DNA of 37,698 nt, taken from contig NZ_NFVA01000066.1 in the NCBI RefSeq assembly GCF_002264395.1, positions 1 to 37,698 on the forward strand, read 5' to 3'. The stretch comes from Paenibacillus sp. VTT E-133291 (lineage in GTDB: Bacteria; Bacillota; Bacilli; Paenibacillales; Paenibacillaceae). A program made the position numbers and the translations under genes. The notes under the pieces were generated by a model, which saw nothing but the letters and a program-made list of their open reading frames with translations, ran no database searches and was not told the origin of the DNA. Shown in pieces: positions 7,178 to 15,387 of this stretch (the stretch's first letter is position 1; the number at the start of each line of letters is the position of its first letter).

Positions 7178-8395
7178 ATGGTTAATATTCAACTTTCGCC
7201 GAGCACAAGCGCTCAATTCGAGCCCACCATCGCGGTAAATTGGCTTAATCCTTCGGTTATGGTCGCCGTAGCTGTAGATCTTCGAGCAGGCCCTCCCAAT
7301 ATAGGTTTGTACAAATCTATTGACGCAGGTGCCACTTGGACAACAACGTTATTACCGTTACCGGTAGGATTTGCTGGCATCGAAGCACCACATATTGATT
7401 ATATTTTTCCGACCACCTTCGTAGTATTGGCTCATGCCTTCGATTCAGACGGTCTCAGCGGGTCGATTGTTTCCTACACTTCTGTCGACAACGCCTCTTC
7501 ATTCAGTCCACCAGTCATCGTGAATCAAGGATTTGGACAGTTTGTGAATGATGATCAGGTGGTCGTTGTCACCGACAAGGCTGGATCAAGTCCCTTTTTT
7601 GGAAATGTTTATACTGGTTATACGCATGATTACAACACACAATTCATACCAGGAAATACGATATTCTTCAATCGTTCCCTAGATAGCGGTAATACTTATT
7701 TCAGTCCCGTCCTGCTGTCTTCAGTCGAAGAATTTGAAGAATTTCCCGGTATAGCCATTACATTAAATGGGATTGTTGTCGTGGGATGGATCAATCAGCC
7801 TCCCGGTAATACTGATCTTAAAATTCGCACCTCCCCAGACGGCGGGGTCACTTTCACCCCAGAAACGATGGTCGCCAGTGTTGTAGTCCCACCAGATCCA
7901 TTGCCGGGATATACATTTAGATGTCTGACATACCCTTCCCTCGCAGCGGATATTTCTAATGCCCCGACGACGCAAGGTAATGTCTATGCTGTATGGCAAG
8001 ATTTTCGAGAAGGTTATTCCGATATTTTCCTTGCTACTTCCACGAATTTTGGTGTGGATTGGGGTACACCAATCTCCATTACGGGCAGTCCAGCAGGCTC
8101 CCAAAACTTTTTCCCAGCCATCACCGTATCCCCTGCGGATGGTGCAATATTCGTTACTTATTACACTAATCGAGTCAATCCCCTCAACCTTGATGTTTAT
8201 CTAGCTACATCTAGAGATGGAGGGATGACGTATACAAACACCCGTATAACGACAACTTCCTTTGACGTCACCGGCATTCCCCTGATTGGGGACTACATCG
8301 GCAATGCCATTGTCCCCCAAACAGGCCGTCTAGTGAGCGTATGGACAGACACGCGGACTGGTACAGAGAACATCTGGTTTGGTGATAATCAATAA
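7178..8395 (+). CDS. Asp-box (BNR) beta-propeller, sialidase-like fold, no export signal
   Basis: A 405-residue protein with six Asp-box-like turns of S-x-D-x-G-x-T-[WFY] type: SIDAGATW (47-54), a weaker TSVDNASSF (101-109), SLDSGNTYF (167-175), SPDGGVTF, STNFGVDW (288-295) and SRDGGMTY (345-352). Such boxes sit in blade turns of six- or seven-bladed propellers, including sialidases. I cannot see the arginine triad of a true sialidase with confidence, so catalysis is unproven and a binding or structural role is as likely. There is no N-terminal signal peptide, unusual for this fold. AAGGAG precedes the ATG; it follows the 121-aa gene and ends at a shared bidirectional terminator. Confidence 0.8.
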   Translation: MVNIQLSPSTSAQFEPTIAVNWLNPSVMVAVAVDLRAGPPNIGLYKSIDAGATWTTTLLPLPVGFAGIEAPHIDYIFPTTFVVLAHAFDSDGLSGSIVSYTSVDNASSFSPPVIVNQGFGQFVNDDQVVVVTDKAGSSPFFGNVYTGYTHDYNTQFIPGNTIFFNRSLDSGNTYFSPVLLSSVEEFEEFPGIAITLNGIVVVGWINQPPGNTDLKIRTSPDGGVTFTPETMVASVVVPPDPLPGYTFRCLTYPSLAADISNAPTTQGNVYAVWQDFREGYSDIFLATSTNFGVDWGTPISITGSPAGSQNFFPAITVSPADGAIFVTYYTNRVNPLNLDVYLATSRDGGMTYTNTRITTTSFDVTGIPLIGDYIGNAIVPQTGRLVSVWTDTRTGTENIWFGDNQ

Positions 8396-8400
8396 GCTCT

Positions 8401-8447
8401 AATAAACTTAAAAAAGCCCCCAAAAGGGGGGCTTTTTTAAGTTTATT
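8401..8447. terminator. Bidirectional terminator, 21-bp perfect stem
   Basis: The arms 8401-8421 and 8427-8447 are perfectly complementary around a 5-nt loop; the core is GCCCCC/GGGGGC flanked by A6 and T6. It can end both the plus-strand propeller gene and the minus-strand cymR. Confidence 0.95.
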
Positions 8448-8463
8448 ATTCCATGTGAAATAC

Positions 8464-8883
8464 CTAGATGTAGAACATATAGTTGTCCGCCAAGCTCTCT
8501 TCTTTATAATTAATCAAGTCATGAAGCGTTGTGGAATCCAGTACATCGGCAATGCTGTCGCGAATACGCAACCATAAATCGCGTTTTGCCGCATCATCCT
8601 CTTCAGTGAAATCTACTGGAGAAATTGGACCCTCTAGCACACGAATGATGTCACCCGCTGTGATAGAACTGGCCTCACGTGATAAAATGTATCCACCGTA
8701 TGCGCCACGAATACTTTTTACAAGTCCTGCGTTACGCAAAGGAGCAATGAGTTGCTCCAGATAATGCTCGGAAAGTCCATTTTTTTCAGCAATACTCTTA
8801 AGTGAGGTCGGTCCTTCACCAAATTTCAGTGCAAGCTCCATCATAATTGTTAGTCCGTAACGTCCTTTGGTTGATATTTTCAA
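8464..8883 (-). CDS. cymR: Rrf2-family transcriptional regulator, CymR-like
   Basis: A 139-residue Rrf2 protein with an N-terminal winged helix ('MKISTKGRYGLTIMMELA', recognition region 'GLSEHYLEQLIAPLRNAGLVKSIRGAYGGY'). It contains no cysteine at all, so it cannot bind the Fe-S cluster used by IscR or NsrR; this fits CymR, the cysteine-metabolism repressor that works with the cysteine synthase CysK. The genomic setting (near rarA, mnmA and a cysteine desulfurase) supports this. GAGGTG lies 12 nt before the ATG. The divergent region to mnmA (8884-9175) holds AT-rich dyads, but I could not define an operator. Confidence 0.88.
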   Translation of the reverse strand: MKISTKGRYGLTIMMELALKFGEGPTSLKSIAEKNGLSEHYLEQLIAPLRNAGLVKSIRGAYGGYILSREASSITAGDIIRVLEGPISPVDFTEEDDAAKRDLWLRIRDSIADVLDSTTLHDLINYKEESLADNYMFYI

Positions 8884-9105
8884 AGGGGCACCTCTTTCGG
8901 TTTAGTTTCTAGTTATTGTATACTATTGATTCGGTAAGTCATGCGTATGTCATATCAAGGTATTCCGATGATTACTCTTAGTTTATGTTATCATATTCGA
9001 AGTCACAAATGAAATGGAAAACGAAACATTTTGCAAGAATGTTCACCCCTGGTGGACATTTTTCTATTCTTAGCCTCTTATTTTAGGGTTTACTGTAGAC
9101 AGGTA

Positions 9106-9114
9106 TGTTATAAT
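9106..9114 (+). promoter_or_regulatory. Extended -10 promoter of mnmA
   Basis: TGTTATAAT is a perfect extended -10 (TGnTATAAT); no good -35 lies 17 nt upstream, as is common for extended -10 promoters. Transcription would start near 9121, compatible with the mnmA start at 9176 but leaving little leader for the ATG at 9140. Confidence 0.6.
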
Positions 9115-9175
9115 ACCTTTTGAGCCGGGTGTTCCATGAATGACCGGTATTTTGGGTACAGAAATGGTGATTACG

Positions 9176-10297
9176 ATGACAAAAGCAAAACAAGACACCC
9201 GTGTCGTCGTCGGCATGTCCGGAGGGGTCGATTCCTCCGTCACGGCGCTTCTGCTCAAGCAGCAGGGCTATGACGTCATCGGCATCTTCATGAAAAATTG
9301 GGACGATACCGACGAATTCGGAGTATGTACGGCCGAAAGCGATGCGGAGGATGTTCGCCGCGTTTGCGAGCAGATTGATATTCCTTACTATACCGTTAAT
9401 TTCGAGAAGGAATACTTCGATAAAGTATTTTCTTATTTCCTCGATGAATATAAGGCTGGCCGGACGCCGAATCCTGACGTCATGTGTAACAGAGAGATTA
9501 AGTTCGGAGAGTTCCTGAACAAAGCCCTTCAGCTTGGCGCCGATTATGTAGCGACTGGGCATTATGCACGTGTTGTAGAAGAAGATGGAGTGTACAAGCT
9601 ACTTCGCGGTGTAGACAACAATAAAGACCAGACCTATTTTTTGAATGCGCTGGGACAGTATCAACTCTCTAAAGCAATGTTCCCGATTGGTCATCTTCCG
9701 AAACCGGAAGTTCGGAGAATTGCCGAAGAAGCCGGACTTTATACTGCCAAGAAAAAAGACAGCACAGGCGTTTGCTTCATCGGTGAGCGTAACTTCCGCG
9801 AATTCCTCAGCCAGTATCTTCCAGCACAATCGGGTGATATGATAGATATAACCACTGGAGAAATCAAAGGCCGCCACGATGGACTGATGTACTATACATT
9901 AGGTCAACGCCAAGGCCTTGGCATTGGTGGCTCCGGTAATGGCGAACCTTGGTTTGTAGCCGAAAAAGACCTTAGCCGCAACATTCTTTATGTAGTTCAA
10001 GGAGACAAGCACCACAGCCTGTACTCCACTAGTCTGATTGCCTCCGGTGTAAACTGGATTAACGGACAAGAGCTAGGTCTTGAGCCGCTAAAATGCACCG
10101 CCAAATTCCGCTATCGCCAGCCTGATCAAGGCGTGACCCTTACAGCACGGGAAGACGGAACGATAAACGTAGACTTTGATGTTCCACAAAAAGCGATAAC
10201 GCCTGGCCAAGCCGTTGTCTTCTACCTCGGGGAGCAATGTCTCGGTGGCGGTACGATCGAATATGCTGAAAAGGTTGTTCCTTCAGCGCAAGCTTAA
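9176..10297 (+). CDS. mnmA: tRNA-specific 2-thiouridylase MnmA
   Basis: MnmA adenylates U34 of tRNA-Lys, -Glu and -Gln and replaces the C2 oxygen with sulfur received as a persulfide from a cysteine desulfurase, here probably the one at 969-2114. The PP-loop SGGVDSS lies at residues 15-21, and the two catalytic cysteines are C104 ('PDVMCNRE') and C200 ('TGVCFIGER'). The frame opens at 9140, but the ATG at 9176 gives MTKAKQDTRVVVGMSGG, matching the family N-terminus, with GGTGA at good spacing; the product is 373 aa. Its orientation is opposite to the desulfurase and cymR, unlike the collinear order in B. subtilis. Confidence 0.93.
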   Translation: MTKAKQDTRVVVGMSGGVDSSVTALLLKQQGYDVIGIFMKNWDDTDEFGVCTAESDAEDVRRVCEQIDIPYYTVNFEKEYFDKVFSYFLDEYKAGRTPNPDVMCNREIKFGEFLNKALQLGADYVATGHYARVVEEDGVYKLLRGVDNNKDQTYFLNALGQYQLSKAMFPIGHLPKPEVRRIAEEAGLYTAKKKDSTGVCFIGERNFREFLSQYLPAQSGDMIDITTGEIKGRHDGLMYYTLGQRQGLGIGGSGNGEPWFVAEKDLSRNILYVVQGDKHHSLYSTSLIASGVNWINGQELGLEPLKCTAKFRYRQPDQGVTLTAREDGTINVDFDVPQKAITPGQAVVFYLGEQCLGGGTIEYAEKVVPSAQA

Positions 10298-10344
10298 ATT
10301 GTATTCTATACAACTGCATCAACTCTAACATACGTAGACCTGAG

Positions 10345-10380
10345 AAATAGCTGTATTTGATACAGCTATTTCTTTGTTTT
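10345..10380 (+). terminator. Probable mnmA terminator (first palindrome of the array)
   Basis: AAATAGCTGTA-TTTGA-TACAGCTATTT is a perfect 11-bp stem followed by a U-rich tract (TTTCTTTGTTTT). It is also the first unit of the repeat array at 10345-10532. Confidence 0.7.
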
Positions 10381-10532
10381 GAGAATCCCTTTACGATTTA
10401 GTTGTAGTATGTACAGTTAAAATCATCCGATATCCCTTATTTATCTTCACATCCGGAAAATAGATGTATGAAGTACAGTTATATTACCTTTGCAGTTCTA
10501 GAGTGAGGTTTTAGTTGTACAAAGTACAATTA
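10345..10532. repeat. Array of four related palindromes (TAGYTGTA-N5-TACARYTA)
   Basis: Four units share the form TAG(C/T/A)TGTA-5 nt-TACA(G/A)(C/T)TA: 10348-10368, 10399-10419, 10461-10481 and 10512-10532. Centre-to-centre distances are 51, 62 and 51 nt. The first is perfect, the others have one or two mismatches. A fifth half-like AAATAGCTA occurs near 10551. The linkers are not identical, so this is not a CRISPR. The rest of the 10298-10684 gap is purine-rich and holds no gene I can support. Confidence 0.75.
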
Positions 10533-10628
10533 GCCAGCTTCAGAGCGGAGAAATAGCTAAGAGACATTTAAAAAGAAAGATAAAAGATGAAAGATGAAAC
10601 AAGAAACGAAACACCAAACAGAATACAT

Positions 10629-10668
10629 AAAAAACAGCAGTTCAGGAAGCTCTCCCTGAACTGCTGTT
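10629..10668 (-). terminator. Terminator of the opp operon
   Basis: Perfect 14-bp stem AACAGCAGTTCAGG / CCTGAACTGCTGTT (10633-10646 and 10655-10668) with an 8-nt loop; on the minus strand it is followed by a U-run (A-run 10629-10634). It lies 17 nt after the oppA stop. Confidence 0.93.
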
Positions 10669-10684
10669 CTGAGTTATTTCTTTA

Positions 10685-12532
10685 TTACTGAGCTACTGCA
10701 GCTTTATCCGCAGAAACTGCTATGTCATTATAGTAAAGTCCTGTTCCATCACCAATCGCAAAGTTAAGAACACGGTTATTTACCGGAGCTAATACTGCAC
10801 GATAAAGCGTAGGGAAAACTGGGATCTCATTCACCATAAGCTGTTGCCATTCTTTATAGATCTCTTTACGTTTGTCTACATCAAATGCAGCTTCGGAAAC
10901 CCCTTCGGCGAGCAAACGATCATTCTCTGCACTTGCATAACGAGGGAAGTTATAGATCGCATCTTTACCGTATAGACCTGATGGGTCGACGTCAATCCCT
11001 ACACCCCAAGCGCCTTGGTACACATCAACTGTAGGATCATCCTCACCATTTTGACCAATGCGATCATAGAAGGTATTAAACTCTACCATTTCCAAAGTTA
11101 CATTCAGACCAATCGCTTTCCAGGATTGTACATAATATTGAGCCAGCGGTTCAGCAATATCTCCACCAGTCATTGAAATAAAATTAATCTTCAGCTCACT
11201 GCCATCTGGATTCGTTCTAAATTCACCGTTAAGTTTGTAACCAGCGTCATCGAGGATCTTCTTAGCTGCTTCTGGATCATACGCTACACCTGGATTGGAA
11301 GCATCATGGAATTCAGGATGGGACGGCGGGATCAGCGTAGTCGCATTCCAGCGCAGACCGTTATAGAATTTTTTACCGACTGTATCATTATCTACAGCAG
11401 CCCACATGGCTTTACGCAGGTTCACATCAGCCATTTTAGCTTTAGGATCGGTAGCAACAACTTTTTTCTCTGCATCCCATTTTCCCAGTTTAAATCCAAT
11501 ATACGTATAAGCACGGTCAATCGCACCTAGGAATTCAACGTTTGACATTTTTGCATTATCCGGGAATTGATCAACAGGGAACGCATCCACCAAGTCAACG
11601 CCGCCAGATTTCAATTCTTGCACAATCGTTGTAGGGTTGATTACCTTTAGAATTACCTTATCCAGTTTAGGAGCTCCACGCCAGTAATCATCATTCTTAA
11701 CGAATACTACAGATTCACCAGGAACAATGCTTTCCACTTTGAAAGCTCCAAAGCCAATCGGCTTTTGACGTAATTCAGGAGAAGAGGAAATTTTAGCAAC
11801 ATCCATACCACCAAAGATATGTTTGGCTAACGGATAAATCCATACCCCGCCTGTTAACAGAGAAGGTGTAGATTTCAGGTAAGTAATTTGCAGTTTCTTA
11901 TCACCCAGTACTTTAATACCAGAAATGGTCTTGGCCTTACCAGAGTGGTACTCATTCATACCTTCAATATTGGTAAAGTCAGAACCGTAACGTGGACCAT
12001 CATATTTCGGGTTACCAATAACTTCATGCGCGAACAACCAATCTTCTGCTGTTACTGGCTTGCCGTCCTGCCAGTTCACATTGTCGCGAATTGTAAAGGT
12101 AAAGGTACGTCCATCCTCCGAGACTTCATACGTTGCTGCACCATCATTTGTATATACATAGTCTTTATCCCATGTTAACAAGCCTTCATCAAACCAATTC
12201 AACACTTGAGCATCTGGATCTCCGGAATAGAAGTTCCAGTTCAAAGTACCTTCAAAAGGACTATCGGAAACGAGTCCAAAAGTAATCGAGCCTCCATCAA
12301 TAGCTTCGCCTTGATTTGTCTTAACATTACTGAAATCTTTAATGTTATAAAGTCCGTCTTCTGCTTCTGGTGCTGTAGTAGCCTCTGCGGTTTCCGCAGG
12401 TGCACTGGCACTAGGGGCTGCTGTTGACTCAGCCGCTCCGTTGTTATTCTTGGAGCCACAGGCTGCAAGGACAAACAACATTACAAACATTAATGAAACT
12501 AGTAGTGCCTTAGAACGGATGGGTTTTCTCAT
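10685..12532 (-). CDS. oppA: Oligopeptide ABC transporter substrate-binding lipoprotein
   Basis: A 615-residue family-5 extracellular solute-binding protein. The signal peptide ends in the lipobox LAAC with lipidated Cys25, followed by a low-complexity Ala/Ser/Glu linker (about 27-57) that tethers the domain to the membrane. The mature region has the SBP_bac_5 signature near 'TFTIRDNVNWQDGKPVTAEDWLFAHEVI' and a long C-terminal lobe. Length and partners indicate peptide uptake, but the exact peptide is unknown. GGGAGG precedes the ATG. It is the last gene of a D-F-B-C-A operon, 19 nt after the oppC-like permease, and is followed by a strong terminator. Confidence 0.9.
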   Translation of the reverse strand: MRKPIRSKALLVSLMFVMLFVLAACGSKNNNGAAESTAAPSASAPAETAEATTAPEAEDGLYNIKDFSNVKTNQGEAIDGGSITFGLVSDSPFEGTLNWNFYSGDPDAQVLNWFDEGLLTWDKDYVYTNDGAATYEVSEDGRTFTFTIRDNVNWQDGKPVTAEDWLFAHEVIGNPKYDGPRYGSDFTNIEGMNEYHSGKAKTISGIKVLGDKKLQITYLKSTPSLLTGGVWIYPLAKHIFGGMDVAKISSSPELRQKPIGFGAFKVESIVPGESVVFVKNDDYWRGAPKLDKVILKVINPTTIVQELKSGGVDLVDAFPVDQFPDNAKMSNVEFLGAIDRAYTYIGFKLGKWDAEKKVVATDPKAKMADVNLRKAMWAAVDNDTVGKKFYNGLRWNATTLIPPSHPEFHDASNPGVAYDPEAAKKILDDAGYKLNGEFRTNPDGSELKINFISMTGGDIAEPLAQYYVQSWKAIGLNVTLEMVEFNTFYDRIGQNGEDDPTVDVYQGAWGVGIDVDPSGLYGKDAIYNFPRYASAENDRLLAEGVSEAAFDVDKRKEIYKEWQQLMVNEIPVFPTLYRAVLAPVNNRVLNFAIGDGTGLYYNDIAVSADKAAVAQ

Positions 12533-12551
12533 TTAATCATTTCCTCCCTTA

Positions 12552-13457
12552 TTATCCTTTTCTTTGTCTTGCGTCGGTCGCACGTTTAAGCGCTTGACCC
12601 ACATTATTTATACTCAACATCAATACCAGGATCAGCAGTGATGCGGGTAACCAGATCCACCATCTGAACTCAAGTGTTTGCGGATTTCTCGCATAGCTTA
12701 CTAGAGTACCCAGACTGGGTGTACTTTCTGGAAAACCAAAACCTAGAAAGGATAGGCCGGATTCCAATCCAATATTAGCTGCCAAATTCAAGGTCATCGT
12801 TACGATAATGATTGAGCTTAGGTTCGGCAGCACTTGTGAGAACATAATTTTAAGATTGGAAGAACCTAAGGTCTTCGATGCCTGAACGTAATCGAGTTCC
12901 TTCTCTTGTAGCGTTTTAGAACGAATTAACCTGGCAATCCCCATCCATAGAAAGGCAGTCATAATAAAGGAGAAGGTTAACGTATTGTATTTAGGAACTG
13001 CACTTACGAAAGCTATAACAATCATTAGAAAGGGTAGAATCATGAAAAAATCTACAACACGCATCGAAATATTATCTATCGTTCCCCCAAAATATCCAGA
13101 GAACAAACCTACTAGAATACCGATGATTCCCGTAAAAAAAGTAACCATAAAAGCAATCGACATGGAATTTCGTGTGCCTATAATTAATTGACCGAATACA
13201 TCCCGCCCTCCATAATCGGTCCCCAGCCAGTGTACAGCCGAAGGCTTCTCATACAGTGCGAACAAGTCAACCGTAACAATCTCTTTTTGATCTAAAAATA
13301 AGGAAATCCCATAAACGGCAGCAATAATCGTAAATAGGAAAATCAGTGAGACCAAAGCCAGTTTATCCCGCACGATCTCACGCCAAACAATCCTGAAGCC
13401 TGATGGACTTTTATCTGTTTCCTGCAGCAGAGCTAACTCTGCGCTTGTCTTTGCCAT
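12552..13457 (-). CDS. oppC: Oligopeptide ABC transporter permease, OppC-like
   Basis: A 301-residue inner-membrane permease of the OppC/DppC type: an N-terminal cytosolic stretch and first membrane helix, the periplasmic-side segment 'HWLGTDYGGRDVFGQLIIGTRNS' that typifies OppC, then five more hydrophobic helices. The coupling (EAA-type) loop for the ATPases is around 'QASKTLGSSNLKIMFSQVLPN'. An in-frame GTG at 13466 exists, but GAGG is spaced correctly for the ATG at 13457. It lies between the OppB-like and OppA-like genes. Confidence 0.9.
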   Translation of the reverse strand: MAKTSAELALLQETDKSPSGFRIVWREIVRDKLALVSLIFLFTIIAAVYGISLFLDQKEIVTVDLFALYEKPSAVHWLGTDYGGRDVFGQLIIGTRNSMSIAFMVTFFTGIIGILVGLFSGYFGGTIDNISMRVVDFFMILPFLMIVIAFVSAVPKYNTLTFSFIMTAFLWMGIARLIRSKTLQEKELDYVQASKTLGSSNLKIMFSQVLPNLSSIIIVTMTLNLAANIGLESGLSFLGFGFPESTPSLGTLVSYARNPQTLEFRWWIWLPASLLILVLMLSINNVGQALKRATDARQRKG

Positions 13458-13484
13458 TTTATTCACCTCAAAGTGTTCATCTTC

Positions 13485-14447
13485 TTATTTAATCCGGATA
13501 CGCGGATCTACGATACTTAAGATAATGTCTGATAACAAGGCACCGACGATGGCAGCAACCCCATATAGAAGAACGAGAGCCGTTACTACGCTGAAATCCC
13601 GAATTGTTATCGAACTGAGGAACAACATACCCATACCCGGATAACTAAAGATACTTTCAACGAACACCGTTCCGCCGATCAGTCCAGTAATCTCATATCC
13701 GAAAAATGCAGCAATTGGCAGTAAGGAATTTCTCAATATATGTCGATTGTAGACGCGCGACTCTGAAGCACCTTTTGCTCTTGCGGTGAGGATAAAATCT
13801 TTTTGTTTCGTATCAATGATCTCATTCCGCAAATATTGTACCGTTCCTACCGTTGCAATTAGAGCCATTGATAAAGCAGGGAGTAGCAAATGGTATAACT
13901 TACTCCAGAAGTGGCTTAGCGTGCCCGGAACTTCTCCAGGACTAACACTGCCGCTAGTAGGAAACCAATGAAGATGAAATCCGAAGAGCCATACCATTAA
14001 TAGAGCGAAAATAAACAATGGTGCGGCAAAGCCAATATAGGTGTATCCAGTTATGAGCCGGTCCAGCCATGAATCGTTATAACGACCGCTAGTAATACCA
14101 AGTGGAATAGCAATGAGGTATGTAAGAATCAGTGTGACAATCGCCAGCCAAAGTGTATTCATGAGGCGTTGACCGATAAGCTCTGATACAGGCATTTTGA
14201 AACGGAAGGATTGACCAAAATCCCCTTGTATCGCTTTAGTAATCCAATCCCAGTACTGGATGTACCATGGATCATTTAAGCCTAGCTTTTCTCTCATCGC
14301 ATCGATAGCCGCAGGATCAATATTTGGATCAAGCATCCCTGATAACGCATCTCCCGGCATCGCCTTCGCCATTAGAAAAACAAGAATACTTAATAGAAAT
14401 ATTTGAGGGATCATAATAAGAATTCTACGAACAATAATCTTCCACAT
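13485..14447 (-). CDS. oppB: Oligopeptide ABC transporter permease, OppB-like
   Basis: A 320-residue integral membrane permease with the OppB/DppB N-terminus 'RRILIMIPQIFLLSILVFLMAKAMPGD', six predicted helices and the ATPase-coupling loop 'RAKGASESRVYNRHILRNSL'. It forms the membrane pore with the OppC-like partner. GAAAGGTTGAG precedes the ATG at 14447, and only 4 nt separate it from the oppF-like stop, so translation is probably coupled. Confidence 0.9.
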   Translation of the reverse strand: MWKIIVRRILIMIPQIFLLSILVFLMAKAMPGDALSGMLDPNIDPAAIDAMREKLGLNDPWYIQYWDWITKAIQGDFGQSFRFKMPVSELIGQRLMNTLWLAIVTLILTYLIAIPLGITSGRYNDSWLDRLITGYTYIGFAAPLFIFALLMVWLFGFHLHWFPTSGSVSPGEVPGTLSHFWSKLYHLLLPALSMALIATVGTVQYLRNEIIDTKQKDFILTARAKGASESRVYNRHILRNSLLPIAAFFGYEITGLIGGTVFVESIFSYPGMGMLFLSSITIRDFSVVTALVLLYGVAAIVGALLSDIILSIVDPRIRIK

Positions 14448-14451
14448 ATTC

Positions 14452-15387
14452 TCAACCTTTCTCAGGCAAGGCTACCAGATGAGTCTCGGAAATAGATTTC
14501 AATGGATAAGGCATGCCTTGTTCATCAAAATAATTCCGGTGCGCTTGTTCATATTCCTGACTTACTGATTTTCTAAACTCCGTCTGCTTCTCTCTTTGCT
14601 TAGGATCAATATCAGGAATCGCAGCAATTAGACGTTTGGTATAAATATGGCGAGGATTGTCAAAAATATCTTTAGCAGTCCCTTGCTCTACATGTCGTCC
14701 TTTATACATAATTCCGATGTGATCGCACATATGTCTGATGATTCCGAGATCATGACTGATAAATAGGAAGGTAAGATTCAGCTCTTTTTGTATATCCTGC
14801 ATAAAATTGAGCACCTGTGCCTGTACAGAGACATCCAGCGCAGAGACAGGTTCATCCGCAATAATCAACTTCGGTTTGAGCGCAATAGCTCTTGCGATAC
14901 CGATCCGCTGCCGCTGACCACCTGAGAATTCATGCGGATATTTCAGAATATTCTCAGGGCTTAATCCAACCTGCAACAGCAACTCCTGCACACGTCTTTT
15001 TTCTTCCCCCGGAGACATCTTTTCGAAATTACGTAAGGGTTCGGCAATAATATCCAGCACTCGTTTCTTAGGATTCAGGGAAGAGTACGGATCCTGAAAG
15101 ATCATCTGAATGTCCTTGCGGATATTTTTTTGCTTACGTACACCCTTTGAAGCCAAATCCTGTCCTTCAAAAACCACACTGCCGCTAGTAATAGAATTGA
15201 GGCCGATAATTGCACGGCCTGTGGTTGTCTTCCCTGATCCGGATTCACCAACCAAGCCGTAGGTTTTGCCTGCTTCAATAGTAAAACTAACATTATCAAC
15301 TGCCTTGACTACGCCAATTTCCCTTCGAAAAACGCCGCCGTGGATTGGAAAATGAACTGCTAAATTTTTAACCTCAAGAAGTCCCAT
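14452..15387 (-). CDS. oppF: Oligopeptide ABC transporter ATPase, OppF-like
   Basis: A 311-residue ABC ATPase: Walker A 'GLVGESGSGKTT', signature 'FSGGQRQR', Walker B 'LIIADEPVSALD' and switch 'FISHDLG', plus the OppF-type C-terminal extension ending 'SISETHLVALPEKG'. The open frame runs to 15450, but GAGGAGG lies 9 nt before the ATG at 15387, giving MGLLEVKNL as expected. Its start overlaps the oppD-like gene by 14 nt, so the ribosome-binding site lies inside oppD (codons for Glu-Glu-Ala). It pairs with OppD to power peptide import. Confidence 0.9.
   Translation of the reverse strand: MGLLEVKNLAVHFPIHGGVFRREIGVVKAVDNVSFTIEAGKTYGLVGESGSGKTTTGRAIIGLNSITSGSVVFEGQDLASKGVRKQKNIRKDIQMIFQDPYSSLNPKKRVLDIIAEPLRNFEKMSPGEEKRRVQELLLQVGLSPENILKYPHEFSGGQRQRIGIARAIALKPKLIIADEPVSALDVSVQAQVLNFMQDIQKELNLTFLFISHDLGIIRHMCDHIGIMYKGRHVEQGTAKDIFDNPRHIYTKRLIAAIPDIDPKQREKQTEFRKSVSQEYEQAHRNYFDEQGMPYPLKSISETHLVALPEKG

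Noticed and set aside
7178..8395. Calling the propeller protein a sialidase
   Set aside because: Asp boxes define the fold, not the activity; the catalytic arginine triad and the Tyr/Glu pair could not be placed.
8884..9105. CymR operator in the cymR-mnmA divergent region
   Set aside because: Dyad-like AT-rich sequence is present (around 8915-8945), but I could not match it to a CymR site reliably.
9083..9562. 159-codon minus-strand frame across the mnmA start
   Set aside because: It is antisense to the conserved MnmA PP-loop region and overlaps the mnmA promoter; no family resemblance.
10345..10532. CRISPR-like spacing of palindromes
   Set aside because: Repeats are degenerate dyads of about 21 nt with unequal spacing (51/62/51), only four units, and no cas genes nearby.
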